Below are positions 38,466 to 49,461 of a stretch of DNA of 64,000 nt, one piece after another. Location: positions 1 to 64,000 of the forward strand of contig CAJYXO010000025.1 in assembly GCA_913778765.1 (NCBI GenBank). Direction: 5' to 3'. The position numbers and the translations under genes are program-made. Within the stretch, counting starts at the first letter, position 1. Every line of letters starts with the position of its first letter. This stretch comes from an uncultured Massilia sp. (GTDB taxonomy: Bacteria; Pseudomonadota; Gammaproteobacteria; Burkholderiales; Burkholderiaceae_D). The notes beneath the pieces were generated by a model that saw only the letters and a list, made by a program, of their open reading frames with translations, searched no databases and was not told the origin of the DNA.

Positions 38466-41400
38466 TCAGTGCGTGTCGACAGGGACCATGTTATCCGTTG
38501 GTTTCCTGTCGAGCAGCTTGTTATCCGGGTCGATACCGGCCCGTGCCGGGCGGCCGTCGACCACCAGCGTCACCGTCTGCTGGCGGCGCTCGACCAGGCG
38601 GCGTTCGCGTGCCAGCGGATTGCCGTTTTCGTCGTCGACGCCGAATTCGATCCAGTCCTTCAGCGGCACTTCGCGCTCCTCGCCCTGCTCGCCGGCGCGC
38701 ACCTTGCTGGCGCTGGCGCGGATCGTCACCTCGACCTTGCCGTCCGGGCGGCGGCGGGCGCTGGCGCTGTCGGCGCGGTTCCCGTACAGGACGATGGATT
38801 CGAACAGGTCGTCGATCAGGTAGGCCTTGTCCGGCGGGACGATCGCGCGCAGTTTGTCGACCAGCAGCGAGACGGTCGGGTAGGGCGGCCCGCGGAAGGC
38901 ATGCTCGGCCAGCAGTTCGCGCAGCACGCCGTTCGCCGCGTCTTCGCCCACCAGGTCCTGCAGCAGGTACATCGCCAGGCTGCCCTTGCGGTAGTGGATG
39001 TAAGGCTGGTTTTCGTTCTGCGCCAGCGGCAGCTCCTTCTTCGTCTCGACGGCGCGGCCCATCAGGTATTCCTCGAGGTCGTAGCGCAGGAAGCGCCGCA
39101 TCTTGCTGGAGCCGAAGCTGCGCCGCATCGTCATCAGCGCCGTGTACTCGGCCAGGCTTTCGGACAGCACCGTGGCGCCGCGGCTGTCGGCGCCGACCAG
39201 CTGGTGGGCCCACCACTGGTGTCCGACTTCGTGGGCGGTGACGTAGTAGGGGTAGTCGATGTCCTTGCGCGAGTCCGGATCGACCTTGGCGATGAAGCCG
39301 GCGCTCTCGGAGAAGGCGATCACGCCCGGCGCCGCCTGCGCATAGCTTGCATAGCGCGGGAACTCGGCGATGCGCAGCTCGCGGTGCTGGTAGGGACCAA
39401 AGTGTTTGCTGGCGTATTCGAGAGCGGCCTTGGCGCCGCGGATCATGCGGTCGACGTTGAAGTCGTGGCCCGGCTGGTAATAGACGTCGATCGTCACGTC
39501 CTGCCAGCGGTCGTGCCGCACTTCGTAGCGCGCCGACTGGAAGGTGGTGAAGTTCAGCGACGGCTTCTCCATCCGGTAGTGGAAGTAGTGGCGGCCGCGC
39601 GCCATCCATTCGCTGTCCAGGGTGCCGGGCGCCACCGCGATCTGGTCCAGGCTGGTGCTGACGACGGCGTCGAAGCGGATCCAGTCGGCGTCGTTGCCGA
39701 CGTAGTTGTTGGCCTGCGCGGCGATGTCCTCGCGCGCCGCCATGCGTTCCTTCGGCGCCAGGCCATGGCGCTTGCGGTCGCGGTCGTCCGTCAGTTCCCG
39801 CGAGGCCTGGTAGCCGATGTGGGGCAGGATGGCGTTGCTGAAGAAGGTTCCGTTGGCCACCACCGCCGTGTCGCGGCCGAGACCGAGCACGCCGCCGGGG
39901 GCGTCTTCGAGTTCGAATTCGAGGGCGATGCGGGCGCCCGGCGCCATCGGCGTGGCCAGCCGGTAGCGGTAGAAGCCGCGCTCGGCATCGGCGGCCACGA
40001 GGCGCGCCGTCTGCGAGAAGCGCGGCCGCAGGGTCGGCCCGGGCAGCTGCGACACGAACAGTTCCGTGACCGGCGCGCCGCTGCGGTTCTCCAGTTGATA
40101 GGCGCCCTTGACCTTCAGCGTGCGCGTGGCCGGCAGGATGTCGACCTGCAGGTTGACATCGAGGATGCGCGGCTGGGCGATTTTCGCGTAGCGGCGGTAG
40201 CGCAGCTCGTATTCGGCGCGCAGGCGGTCCTTGGTCCATGCGCTTTGGTAGGCGCCGACGTGTTCGAGGTTGTACCAGAGGAGGGCGCCGGACCCCAGGA
40301 ACAGCAGCGCGCCCAGGCCGAAGGCGCCCAGCACGCCGGGGCTCAGGCGCTGGCGCGCCAGCTGCAGGCGCTCCTGGAAGCGGTCGGCCACGCCGCGCGG
40401 CCACAGCACCAGGGCCAGCGCCAGCAGCACCAGCGCGGCGCCGCCCCAGTAGACCAGCAGCGTGCGCTGCAGCGGCAGGTAGTGGCCGAAGCCGTTCATC
40501 GCGGAATAGGTCACGTCCGGCAGGGCGCCGTACAGCAGCATCGGGTGGTCGAGCCCGAGCGAGCTCAGAGTGATGCTGGCGATGTAGTACAGCACCAGCA
40601 CGAAGTAGCCGAGGTATTTGTGGTTCAGGATGGCCTGCACCGCGATCGCCAGCGCGGCAACCAGCGCGTACTTCGGCAGCAGCAGGCCGAACAGGGTGAA
40701 CAGGTAGAGGCCCGGTTCGAGGGCCACGTAGCCGCGGAACAGCTGGATCAGCATCCCGCACACCATCGCCACCAGCAGCAGCACGGCCTGCAGGCCGACC
40801 AGGGCCAGGGTCTTGGCCGCCAGCGGCAGCCAGCTCGGCACCGGCAGCGCGTCGAGCATCAGGGCCATGCGCGCTTCGCGTTCGCGCCACACCATCTCGC
40901 CGGCGTAGAAGGTGGTGACGATCAGCAGGAACAGCGAGAACACGTCGCGGATCAGTTCCAGCACCATGTAGGTGACCGGGTAGGTATTGGTGCCGTAGAT
41001 GGCGCCCAGGTCGAGCGAGCTGACCACCAGCACCAGCACGCCGGCCAGCGCGATCACGGCAAAGTAGACGTTCTTGACCGATTCGCGCAGGTCGAGCCAG
41101 GTGGATTTCAGCAGCAGCACGGCGAGGCTGCGCGCGGCGAAGTCCGGCGTTTCCGTGGTGGCGCCGGCCGCCGCGCCGTTGGCCAGGCTGGCGGCCAGGC
41201 CGGTAGCCGCGCTCTCGCCTTCGCCGCGCACCGCCGCGCGCCGCGAGGCCGGGCTGGAGACGAAGCTGAAGCGCCAGTAGCCCAGCAACAGCACAACGAC
41301 CGAGAACGCGCCCCAGATCAGGCGGTTGGCCAGGTAGACGCCTTCGAAGGGTACCAGGCGCGCATTGCGCTCGGCGATGCTCCAGTATTCGGTCAGGCGG

Positions 41401-42068
41401 ATCAGCGAGGTGGTGGCGAACGGGTCGATCAGCGCCGCCAGGGTCTTGTAATCGAGGTCGCGCGCCAGCGAGGGCGCCACCACGTAGCCGATCATCATCA
41501 CCACGCCGGCCACATACACCGGCAGCATGCGCCGCGTGAGGGCGGCCAGGACGAAGAAGATGGCGCCGAAGATGAACAGGTTCGGCAGCAGGGTCAGGAA
41601 GTAGGGCGCGATATAGGCCAGCGCGACGAAGGGCCCGACGCGCGACGGATCGACACCCGGCAGCAGGGTGCCGAGCAGGTTGCCGAGCACGATCGAGGCG
41701 TAGATCACGGCCATGGTCGCCAGCGCGCCCAGGAAGCGCCCGAACACGTAGGCGTACTTCGGGATCGGCGCGCTGAAGAAGAAGTGGTGGGTCTCGTATT
41801 CGAAGTCCTGCTGCACCGAGCGGCCCATCATGGCCGCCGCCACCACGATGCCGAAGCAGCCCAGGAAGGCCGAGGACAATGCCACCTGGCGCGGGCCGTT
41901 GACCAATACCCGGCCGCCGAAGGAGATCGTGACGTCCTTGAAGGCGCCGCCGGACGCCGCCACCCACAGCATCGCCAGCGCCAGGAAAGAGAAAAAGTAG
42001 ATCCAGGTGGACAGCAGCTTCAGGCGCTGCCGTGCCTCGAACAGCGCGATGGCGTAAAGCGCGCGCAT
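38466..42068 (-). CDS. ABC-2 permease fused to M1-family metallopeptidase
   Basis: A 1200-residue fusion. The start at ATG 42068 ([16 protein letters not shown]) is four bases after the ATPase stop; the longer ORF overlaps that gene. The N-terminal half contains ABC-2 helices in two blocks (about residues 20-250 and 320-600). The C-terminal half is an M1-like metallopeptidase with the zinc motif H946-E-V-G-H950 and a distal Glu in LSESLAEY (E970). Fusions of this kind (ABC permease / M1 aminopeptidase) are known in Bacteroidetes and proteobacteria; their substrate is unknown. With the ATPase gene it should form an exporter with an extracytoplasmic peptidase. Confidence 0.92.
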   Translation of the reverse strand: MRALYAIALFEARQRLKLLSTWIYFFSFLALAMLWVAASGGAFKDVTISFGGRVLVNGPRQVALSSAFLGCFGIVVAAAMMGRSVQQDFEYETHHFFFSAPIPKYAYVFGRFLGALATMAVIYASIVLGNLLGTLLPGVDPSRVGPFVALAYIAPYFLTLLPNLFIFGAIFFVLAALTRRMLPVYVAGVVMMIGYVVAPSLARDLDYKTLAALIDPFATTSLIRLTEYWSIAERNARLVPFEGVYLANRLIWGAFSVVVLLLGYWRFSFVSSPASRRAAVRGEGESAATGLAASLANGAAAGATTETPDFAARSLAVLLLKSTWLDLRESVKNVYFAVIALAGVLVLVVSSLDLGAIYGTNTYPVTYMVLELIRDVFSLFLLIVTTFYAGEMVWREREARMALMLDALPVPSWLPLAAKTLALVGLQAVLLLVAMVCGMLIQLFRGYVALEPGLYLFTLFGLLLPKYALVAALAIAVQAILNHKYLGYFVLVLYYIASITLSSLGLDHPMLLYGALPDVTYSAMNGFGHYLPLQRTLLVYWGGAALVLLALALVLWPRGVADRFQERLQLARQRLSPGVLGAFGLGALLFLGSGALLWYNLEHVGAYQSAWTKDRLRAEYELRYRRYAKIAQPRILDVNLQVDILPATRTLKVKGAYQLENRSGAPVTELFVSQLPGPTLRPRFSQTARLVAADAERGFYRYRLATPMAPGARIALEFELEDAPGGVLGLGRDTAVVANGTFFSNAILPHIGYQASRELTDDRDRKRHGLAPKERMAAREDIAAQANNYVGNDADWIRFDAVVSTSLDQIAVAPGTLDSEWMARGRHYFHYRMEKPSLNFTTFQSARYEVRHDRWQDVTIDVYYQPGHDFNVDRMIRGAKAALEYASKHFGPYQHRELRIAEFPRYASYAQAAPGVIAFSESAGFIAKVDPDSRKDIDYPYYVTAHEVGHQWWAHQLVGADSRGATVLSESLAEYTALMTMRRSFGSSKMRRFLRYDLEEYLMGRAVETKKELPLAQNENQPYIHYRKGSLAMYLLQDLVGEDAANGVLRELLAEHAFRGPPYPTVSLLVDKLRAIVPPDKAYLIDDLFESIVLYGNRADSASARRRPDGKVEVTIRASASKVRAGEQGEEREVPLKDWIEFGVDDENGNPLARERRLVERRQQTVTLVVDGRPARAGIDPDNKLLDRKPTDNMVPVDTH

Positions 42069-42072
42069 GTAA

Positions 42073-42966
42073 TCAGCAATTCCCTGCCGCCGCATTGTGG
42101 CGGCCGGCGATGGTGGCGAAATAGACGTCTTCGAGGGTCGGATGGATCGGCTCGAAGTCGTCGCCCGGATAGCGCTCCGCATACACGTGGATCATCGGGC
42201 GGCCGCTCAGCAGGCGCGTGGAGATCACGGTGTGGCGCTTCTGGAAGGCGAGCAGTTCGGGCTTGCTGACGAAGCGGGCCCAGATCTTCCCCTCGATGCC
42301 TTCGATCAGCCGCGAGGGTTCGCCGCACAGCAGCACGTGGCCCTTGTTGATGATCGCCATGTTGGCGCACAGGTCGGCGACGTCGGACACGATGTGGGTC
42401 GACAGGATCACGGTCTTGTCCTGGCCGATGTCGGACAGCAGGTTATGGAAGCGCACCCGTTCCTGCGGGTCGAGGCCGGCGGTCGGCTCGTCGACGATGA
42501 TCAGCTGCGGATCGCCGAGCAGCGCCTGGGCGATGCCGAAGCGCTGGCGCATGCCGCCCGAGAAGGTGCCCAGGCGCTGGTCGCGCACTTCGAACAGATT
42601 GGTCTGCTGCAGCAGTCCGTCGACGACTTCGCGCCGCCGCGCGCGGTTCGCCAGGCCCTTCAATTGCGCGAAGTGATCGAGCAGTTCGTAAGCGGTCACT
42701 TTCGGATAGACGCCGAAATCCTGCGGCAGATAGCCGAGCAGGCGGCGCACTTCGTCCTTTTCGTCGAGGACGTCGATATCGTCCAGGAACACGGAACCCG
42801 AATCGCATTCCTGCAGGGTCGCGAGGATCCGCATCAGGGTCGACTTGCCGGCGCCGTTCGGCCCGAGCAGGCCGAACATCCCCGGCGGGATGCTCAGCGT
42901 GACCCCGTCCAGCGCGACCACGCCATTGGCGTAGGTCTTGGACAGATTGCGGATTTCTAGTTCCAT
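42073..42966 (-). CDS. ABC transporter ATP-binding protein
   Basis: The nucleotide-binding subunit for the permease/peptidase fusion, 297 residues from the ATG at 42966 ([15 protein letters not shown]); the ORF track adds 25 residues of leader. Walker [10 protein letters not shown], signature [10 protein letters not shown], Walker [11 protein letters not shown] and switch His in LSTHIVSD are intact. The last 90 residues form an accessory C-terminal region typical of ABC-2 exporter ATPases. The stop lies four bases before the fusion gene, so the two are certainly co-transcribed. The promoter is probably in the 170 bp divergent gap upstream. Confidence 0.95.
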   Translation of the reverse strand: MELEIRNLSKTYANGVVALDGVTLSIPPGMFGLLGPNGAGKSTLMRILATLQECDSGSVFLDDIDVLDEKDEVRRLLGYLPQDFGVYPKVTAYELLDHFAQLKGLANRARRREVVDGLLQQTNLFEVRDQRLGTFSGGMRQRFGIAQALLGDPQLIIVDEPTAGLDPQERVRFHNLLSDIGQDKTVILSTHIVSDVADLCANMAIINKGHVLLCGEPSRLIEGIEGKIWARFVSKPELLAFQKRHTVISTRLLSGRPMIHVYAERYPGDDFEPIHPTLEDVYFATIAGRHNAAAGNC

Positions 42967-43190
42967 AGTGAGAATCTGCGTACTTTGATGACTATTGCAT
43001 TGTATTAAAAACGAGCGGCAGAGGAAGGGCCCATGCGACACACGGCAGTTTCACCGTCCCAGAGTGCAGAAATGCGGTCCCAGGGCGGAACGGAAACAAC
43101 GCTCCAGCATACGGCAGGGGAAAATTCCTGTCCAGTTTGACAACTTCCCGCCGCTTCCTTCCGCGCCCCGGATCGATGCATAATGTCCAC

Positions 43191-43613
43191 ATGGATACGA
43201 TGATCAAGGACAGGATCCTGGCCGTCACCCGCCAGGGCCGCACCCGCCCCGAGGCGACCGACTGGTTCCGCGTTGCCGCCGGCCTGCATTACCTCGCCGG
43301 CCTGATGACGAAGGAAGCGATCGACTTTGCGAAAGTCGACCGCGAGTACAACCGCTTCATCTACCAGAGCATCGGCGGCGGCCACACCATCACCAGCATC
43401 CTGCAGTTCATGAGCGGAGAGAAGGTGCTGCCGACCTTGCAGTCGCCGCGCTTCATGGCGGTGTTCGGCGAGAGCTGTCCCGAAATACCGGCCGACTCGA
43501 TTCCGTTCCTGCTGGAGCTGAACCTGGGCGTGGCGAAGAACATCTCGAAGCTGGAGGTGGCGGGGCCGGTGCACGACTGGCTGCAGAAGCAGAAAGGCGG
43601 GCAAGGCATATAA
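43191..43613 (+). CDS. Hypothetical protein (about 140 aa)
   Basis: An unrecognised cytoplasmic protein, predicted mostly helical. The start is uncertain: ATGs at 43176, 43191 and 43200 are in frame and none has a good Shine-Dalgarno; 43191 ([16 protein letters not shown]) is a compromise. Segments such as [20 protein letters not shown] and [19 protein letters not shown] suggest a compact globular protein without membrane helices or catalytic motif. It lies seven bases upstream of coq7 and is probably co-transcribed with it, which is its only functional hint. Confidence 0.75.
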   Translation: MDTMIKDRILAVTRQGRTRPEATDWFRVAAGLHYLAGLMTKEAIDFAKVDREYNRFIYQSIGGGHTITSILQFMSGEKVLPTLQSPRFMAVFGESCPEIPADSIPFLLELNLGVAKNISKLEVAGPVHDWLQKQKGGQGI

Positions 43614-43620
43614 TGGCGGC

Positions 43621-44268
43621 ATGGATAATCTGACCCGTGCCCACAACCCCCTCGACGGCCTGATCGCCGGCTTCGACCGCGCCCTGCGCGTGGTCGGCGG
43701 CGTGGCCAAGGCCTCGCGCCCGAACCCCGGCGCCCAGGCCCGCGACTGCGAACTGAACGACCAGGAGGCGCGCCACAGCGCCGGCCTGATGCGCGTGAAC
43801 CACGTCGGCGAAGTCTGCGCCCAGGCCCTGTACGACTCGCAATCGCGCCATGCCGGCAGCGCCGCCATGCGCGAGCAGTTCAGGCAGGCCGGCCGCGAAG
43901 AAGAAGACCACCTGGCGTGGACGGCCGAGCGCCTGTCCGAACTGGGCTCGCAGCCCAGCCTCCTGAATCCGCTGTGGTATGCCGGCGCCTACGCGCTGGG
44001 CACGGTGGCCGCGCGCATGGGCGATGCCCAGAGCCTCGGCTTCGTGGTCGAGACCGAGCGCCAGGTCGAAGCCCACCTGAACAGCCACCTCGACCAGCTG
44101 CCGCCGCAGGACGGCAAGTCGCGCGCGATCGTCGAGCAGATGCGCGTCGACGAGATCGAGCATGGATCGAAGGCGCAGGCGATGGGCGCGGCCGAGATGC
44201 CGCTGCCGGTGCGCATGGCGATGCGGGCGATGGCCAAGGTGATGACCACCACCGCGTATTACGTCTGA
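43621..44268 (+). CDS. coq7: 2-polyprenyl-3-methyl-6-methoxy-1,4-benzoquinone monooxygenase (Coq7)
   Basis: A di-iron hydroxylase of ubiquinone synthesis. The 215 residues carry the four-helix carboxylate ligands in [41 protein letters not shown] and [15 protein letters not shown]. The N-terminal 50 residues are a normal leader for the proteobacterial form. It is the enzyme used by many aerobic betaproteobacteria in place of UbiF. Its stop abuts the convergent OsmC stop by one base. Confidence 0.96.
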   Translation: MDNLTRAHNPLDGLIAGFDRALRVVGGVAKASRPNPGAQARDCELNDQEARHSAGLMRVNHVGEVCAQALYDSQSRHAGSAAMREQFRQAGREEEDHLAWTAERLSELGSQPSLLNPLWYAGAYALGTVAARMGDAQSLGFVVETERQVEAHLNSHLDQLPPQDGKSRAIVEQMRVDEIEHGSKAQAMGAAEMPLPVRMAMRAMAKVMTTTAYYV

Positions 44269-44691
44269 TTACGCCTCGACGATCTCGAACGAGTGCGTGA
44301 TCTCGGCCGTCTTGGCCAGCATGATCGAGGCCGAGCAGTACTTGTCGTGCGACAGGTTGACGGCCCGCTCCACCGCCGCCGGTTTCAGATTGCGGCCGCT
44401 GACGATGAAGTGGAAGTGGATCTTCGTGAACACCTTCGGATCGGCATCGGCGCGGTCGGCCTTCAGGCTCACGTCGCAGCCGCGCACGTCTTCGCGGCCG
44501 CGCTTCAGGATCAGCACCACGTCATAGGCGGTGCAGCCGCCGGTCCCCAACAAGACCATCTCCATCGGGCGCGGCGCCAGGTTGTGGCCGCCGCCTTCCG
44601 GCGCGCCGTCCATGCTGACCATGTGGCCCGAGCCGGTCTCGGCCCGGAAGCTCATCCCGGACGGGCCGTTCCAGCTGACTTTGACTTCCAT
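44269..44691 (-). CDS. OsmC family peroxiredoxin-like protein
   Basis: A 140-residue OsmC/Ohr-type protein. The two conserved cysteines are present in GTGGCTAYDVVL and DKYCSASIMLA, as required for the thiol-dependent hydroperoxide reductase activity of the superfamily. Sequence details (GPSGMSFRAETGSGHMVSMDG) place it with the general OsmC/YhfA-like group rather than with Ohr. Convergent with coq7; the natB-like gene ends 43 bp downstream of its start on the same strand. Confidence 0.93.
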   Translation of the reverse strand: MEVKVSWNGPSGMSFRAETGSGHMVSMDGAPEGGGHNLAPRPMEMVLLGTGGCTAYDVVLILKRGREDVRGCDVSLKADRADADPKVFTKIHFHFIVSGRNLKPAAVERAVNLSHDKYCSASIMLAKTAEITHSFEIVEA

Positions 44692-44733
44692 TCCTGTTCT
44701 CCCTAGCGTGATTCGAGGCGTTTATTCTACGGC

Positions 44734-45914
44734 TTATACCGACAGCACGTAGCGCTCGCTCTTCATCCGCCAGCTCGCAAAACCGACCGCCAGCAGCGCG
44801 CCCAGGGCCGAGCAGGCGAAGGTCAGCACGAAGGGCAGGACGCCGACGTCGATGCCCTTGGCCATCTCGCGCAGCAGGGTCTGGTTCGACAGCATCGGCA
44901 CCATGTACATCCAGGTCGCCGTCTTCAGCTCCATCATCGAGACCACCACGCCCGGAATCAGCGGCACCAGCATCACGAAACTCAGCACGCTCTGCGCTTC
45001 CTTGAAGGACTTGGCGTTCATCGCCAGCGCCACCTGCAGGCCGGCGGCCAGCAGGCACAGGGGAATCGTGGCGATGCAGACCATGATCAGGTCAGCCCAG
45101 TTCAGGCTCCACGACATGCCGATTTCCTCGAGCGGCAGCCAGGACAGGATCGCGTGCGCCAGCGCCAGTTCGAGGGTCACGCCGACGATCGCCAGCACCG
45201 CGGCGGTCAGCCACTTGCCGACCACCAGCTCCCAGGCGCGGATCGGCTGCGCCATCAGCACTTCCATCGAGCGGCGTTCGCGCTCGCCGGCGGTGCTGTC
45301 GACGGCGGTCGACATGCCGCAGATGAAGACCGGCAGGAACAGCACGCCGAGGATGCTGCCGATCAGCATGGCCGAACGCGAGGCGTTGGTGCCGGTGTCG
45401 AAGCGCTGCACCTGGATCGGCGCCAGCGTGGCCGGCGAGACCCCGTGCGCCAGCAGGCGCGCGCTGGCGACGTTGGCGCCGTAGGCCTCCAGCACGTCTT
45501 CGATGTCGCGGCGCCGCTTGCCGTTCTCGTCGGCCGAGTCGAACCACATCTCGATGCGCGCCGGGCGCATCGCCGCGTAGTTCTCGCCGAACTTGTCGGA
45601 CAGGCGCAGCACCGCCGGATAGGTGCGGGTCTGCAGCAGCGCCGTGATGCCGGCTTCGTCGAGCGGACCGGGATCCTTGACGGTGATGCTGCGCTGCTTG
45701 AACTGCGAGATCAGGGTCGGGGCCTGGCTGGCGCCGATCACGGCGATCTCGACGCCGTCGCGCTCCGGCTTGGTGGCGCGCTTGATCTCCTGGTTCAGCA
45801 GGTAGCCGAGCATCACCGGATACATCAGCGTGAACAGGGCCAGCAGGCCGAGGGTGCGCTTTTCGCGCAGGGTTTCGCGCAGCTCCTTCAGGAGCACGAT
45901 CATGAACTTCGGTT

Positions 45915-45918
<4 letters not shown>
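44734..45918 (-). CDS. ABC-2 type permease, NatB-like
   Basis: Start ATG at 45918 (MKPKFMIVLLKELRETLREKR), overlapping the ATPase stop by four bases; the 46 residues before it in the ORF track are antisense noise. The 394-residue protein has an N-terminal helix (TLGLLALFTLMYPVMLGYLL), an external domain and five or six C-terminal helices, in the style of the NatB subunit of sodium/peptide exporters. KERRS-type amphipathic segment ERERRSMEVLMAQPI precedes the second helix block. It is the last gene of the hydrolase-NatA-NatB operon. Confidence 0.92.
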
Positions 45919-46649
<731 letters not shown>

Positions 46650-46661
46650 GGCTGGCTCGCT

Positions 46662-48116
46662 TCAGGGTTGCGGCCCGGCGCTGCCGAGCTGGAAGGTCGG
46701 GGCGGGGATCTCGGCCAGGCAGGCGGCGTCGAGCCGGTTGGCCGGACGGTCGAGGAATTCGCGCAGCAGGCGCGGCGCGCAGCCCAGCTGCGACACGCCG
46801 TGGCCGGCATTCGCCACCACCAGCTGCTGCGCGTGGGCCATGTAGCGGGCGGCGCTTTCCGCGCGGCGCGGCGGCGTGACCGGGTCGAGCGCGCCGGACA
46901 GCAGCAGCGCCGGCGCCTGGATCGTCGTCGGCGCGGCGTAGGGCACGGCCGGCACGTTCATCACCTTGCACAGGGCGGGCATGCGGTCGGCCAGCGGGCG
47001 CGTCAGCATGGCGGCGTCGTCCTTGATCAGCTGCGGCGTCATGCGCGGCACGTCCTCGGCGCACACCACCGCAAAGTGCAGCAGGATCGAGGTCGCGCCG
47101 TCGGTGGCGAAGTCGCCGGCGATGTTGCGGCGCGCGATGAAGGGTTCCCAGCGGCCCTGGTAGGCGCTGTGGATCAGGAAGGGCAGGCGGCGCGCATCGG
47201 CCGGCGCGTACAGGATGCTGTGCACGGTCTGCAGGAAGCGCGGCGCCGTCATCGTGACGCTGACCGGCTGCGCGGTGCGCGGATCGGCGATCGACAGTTT
47301 GATGCCGGCTTCGGCGCGCGCCGCCAGGGCGTCGAATTCGCTGCGCAGGTTCGGATAGGCCTTGTGGCAGCCGGCATCCTGTTCGCACTGGGCGAACAGC
47401 TTGTCGAGCGCGGCCTGGCCGTCGCGGCCGCCCGCCGGGATCACCTGGTCGGGCGCGGCGACGCCGTCCAGCACCAGGCTGCGCACGCTGTCAGGAAAAG
47501 CGCGCGCATAGGCCTGGCCCAGGCGCGTGCCGTAGGAGCCGCCCCAGAGGTTGATCTTGCCGTAGCCGAGGCTGCGGCGGACGACGTCGATGTCGCGCGC
47601 GGCGCTGGCGGTGGTGTAGGCGGCGAAGTTGGCATGGGTGGCGCCGATGCAGCGCCGCAGCGCGTTCTCGATCTCGGCGTCGCTCATCGTGTCCTGGTTG
47701 TCCGGATCGGCGCAATCGAGCTTGCCCGACAGACCGGTGCCGCGCTGGTCGATGAAGACGATGTCGCGGGTGGCGCGCACGCGCTTGAAGGCGGCCGACA
47801 GCAGCGGCAGCACGTCGCTGCCGGCCTGGCCGGGACCGCCGGCCAGCACGAACAGCGGATCGGACCGCGCCGATTCACGGAAGGCCGGGGCCACGGTCAC
47901 GTGCAGCTTGAGGCTGCCGGCGGCGGCGTTCGCGTAGTCCAGCGGCACGGACACCTTCAGGCAGCGCAGGGCTTCCTCGGCGCCGGGCAGGTGGCAGTTG
48001 CTGACGGCCGGTTTGGCGACGGCGCTTGCAGGGGAATTGGCGGCGGCTGGCGCGGCAAGCGCCGGGGCGGCGCACAGCAGGGCCAGCAGGGCAGACATGA
48101 TCGGACGGGTGTTCAC
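46662..48116 (-). CDS. Exported TAP-type alpha/beta hydrolase
   Basis: The GTG at 48116 is preceded by GAGGAG at five bases, so it is chosen over the track start at 48191. The 484-residue protein has a signal peptide (MSALLALLCAAPALAAPA) and an alpha/beta-hydrolase fold with oxyanion GGPGQAGSD, nucleophile elbow GGSYGT, acid in GALDPVTPP and catalytic His in NAGHG. The C-terminal part resembles the TAP-like domain of tripeptidyl aminopeptidases. It should be a periplasmic or secreted peptidase or esterase. It is transcribed just ahead of a NatAB-type exporter. Confidence 0.93.
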   Translation of the reverse strand: MNTRPIMSALLALLCAAPALAAPAAANSPASAVAKPAVSNCHLPGAEEALRCLKVSVPLDYANAAAGSLKLHVTVAPAFRESARSDPLFVLAGGPGQAGSDVLPLLSAAFKRVRATRDIVFIDQRGTGLSGKLDCADPDNQDTMSDAEIENALRRCIGATHANFAAYTTASAARDIDVVRRSLGYGKINLWGGSYGTRLGQAYARAFPDSVRSLVLDGVAAPDQVIPAGGRDGQAALDKLFAQCEQDAGCHKAYPNLRSEFDALAARAEAGIKLSIADPRTAQPVSVTMTAPRFLQTVHSILYAPADARRLPFLIHSAYQGRWEPFIARRNIAGDFATDGATSILLHFAVVCAEDVPRMTPQLIKDDAAMLTRPLADRMPALCKVMNVPAVPYAAPTTIQAPALLLSGALDPVTPPRRAESAARYMAHAQQLVVANAGHGVSQLGCAPRLLREFLDRPANRLDAACLAEIPAPTFQLGSAGPQP

Positions 48117-48246
48117 GGAGTCTCCTCTTTGATGTTGACCATAGTAAATTGCTATTCTTTTGTCGGTCAACAAATAGTTGCATATATGCATTAGCTCTTG
48201 AGTCTAGGTGAGCGTGCTGAAAACCACTTGCGTTCCGTCTAGCGGC

Positions 48247-48276
48247 TTGACTGAAGAGGTGGGAGTCGGCTATGAT
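48247..48276 (+). promoter_or_regulatory. Sigma-70 promoter for rplM-rpsI
   Basis: TTGACT (-35) and TATGAT (-10) separated by 18 bases, about 100 bp before rplM. The spacing and both boxes (one mismatch each) make this the most convincing promoter in the window. The resulting leader of about 95 bases could hold ribosomal-protein autoregulation, but I see no clear fold. Confidence 0.75.
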
Positions 48277-48378
48277 CGTGGGCTTTCCATTTGCTCAGGA
48301 AAAGACAATAAGGCAGAGTCTGCGGTTGTTCAGCAGAACCACCATTTGAGCATTTACACCTATATATAGGAAGTCAAC

Positions 48379-48807
48379 ATGAAAACTTTTTCCGCTAAGG
48401 GCCATGAAGTCCAGCGCGATTGGTACGTGATTGACGCGACGGACAAAGTCCTCGGACGTGTTGCCAGCGAAGTGGCACGCCGACTGCGCGGCAAGCACAA
48501 GCCTGAATTTACTCCGCACGTCGATACCGGTGACTTTATCGTCGTCGTCAACGCAGGCAAGCTGCGCGTGACCGGCACCAAGGCCACTGCCAAGACCTAC
48601 TACCGTCACTCGGGCTACCCGGGCGGTATCTACGAAACCAACTTCCTGAAAATGCAACAGCGCTTCCCGGGCCGCGCCCTGGAAAAGGCTGTCAAAGGCA
48701 TGCTGCCGAAGGGCCCGCTGGGCTACGCCATGATCAAGAAGCTGAAGGTCTATGCGGAAGGCACCCACCCGCACGCCGCCCAGCAACCGCAAGCACTCGA
48801 TTTCTAA
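48379..48807 (+). CDS. rplM: 50S ribosomal protein L13
   Basis: The 142 residues are full length and typical: [49 protein letters not shown] and [18 protein letters not shown]. It binds 23S rRNA early in 50S assembly. Shine-Dalgarno GGAAG is six bases before the ATG. It forms the standard two-gene operon with rpsI, nine bases downstream, and has a strong promoter upstream. Confidence 0.98.
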   Translation: MKTFSAKGHEVQRDWYVIDATDKVLGRVASEVARRLRGKHKPEFTPHVDTGDFIVVVNAGKLRVTGTKATAKTYYRHSGYPGGIYETNFLKMQQRFPGRALEKAVKGMLPKGPLGYAMIKKLKVYAEGTHPHAAQQPQALDF

Positions 48808-48816
48808 GGAACTGAC

Positions 48817-49209
48817 ATGATCGGTAACTACAATTACGGCACCGGCCGTCGCAAGAGTGCAGTCGCCCGCGTGTTCATCAAGGCTGGCACCGGCCAGATC
48901 ATCGTGAACGGCAAACCGGCCGCCGAGTACTTCTCGCGCGAAACCGGCCTGATGGTCATCCGTCAGCCGCTGGAACTGACCGGCAACGTCGAGCGTTTCG
49001 ACATCAAGGTCAACGTGCATGGCGGCGGCGAGTCCGGCCAGGCAGGTGCAGTGCGCCACGGCATCACCCGTGCACTGATCGACTACGACGCAGGCCTGAA
49101 GGGCGACCTGGCACGTGCCGGTTTCGTCACCCGTGACGCCCGTGAAGTCGAGCGTAAGAAAGTTGGTCTGCGCAAAGCACGTCGCGCAAAGCAATTCTCG
49201 AAGCGTTAA
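48817..49209 (+). CDS. rpsI: 30S ribosomal protein S9
   Basis: Full-length S9 (130 residues): [33 protein letters not shown] and the basic tail [17 protein letters not shown] that reaches the P-site tRNA. It follows rplM by nine bases and ends in a Rho-independent terminator. Confidence 0.98.
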   Translation: MIGNYNYGTGRRKSAVARVFIKAGTGQIIVNGKPAAEYFSRETGLMVIRQPLELTGNVERFDIKVNVHGGGESGQAGAVRHGITRALIDYDAGLKGDLARAGFVTRDAREVERKKVGLRKARRAKQFSKR

Positions 49210-49245
49210 TCGGATCCGCAGCGCCTCCGCGCTGCCATCCAGAAG

Positions 49246-49277
49246 AAGCCGCCCGCTGCAAAGCCGGCGGCTTTTTT
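49246..49277 (+). terminator. Rho-independent terminator after rpsI
   Basis: AAGCCGCC (49246) pairs with GGCGGCTT (49266) across a 12-base loop, followed by a T run to 49277. Confidence 0.92.
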
Positions 49278-49284
49278 GTTGTCC

Positions 49285-49402
49285 ATCAAACCGGGGTCAG
49301 ACTCCGATTTTTGGAAATTGTTTTTCAGGCCAATATCTGCCCCCAATTTTGGAAATTGCTCTTCGGTTTTTGCCAGAATTCGGAGTCTGACCCCGGTTTG
49401 AT
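49285..49402. repeat. Long inverted-repeat element with GGGGTCAGA core
   Basis: Perfect 23-bp inverted arms (49285-49307 and 49380-49402) begin ATCAAACCGGGGTCAGAC and enclose 72 bp. Inside are two direct copies of TTTTGGAAATTG (49309 and 49347). It is non-coding, lies between the rpsI terminator and argC, and shares the GGGGTCAGA core with the element at 52697. It resembles a dispersed palindromic (REP- or MITE-like) repeat. No transposase is present. Confidence 0.85.
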
Positions 49403-49461
49403 TTTTCGCATAAAATTGCACCTCGACCGCTAGGCACTTATTTTTTTACGAAGGAAAGAAC

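Noticed and set aside
38469-42269. 1266-residue plus-strand ORF opposite the M1/ABC fusion
   Set aside because: Antisense shadow, no motif, and it runs past the boundary between two clear minus-strand genes.
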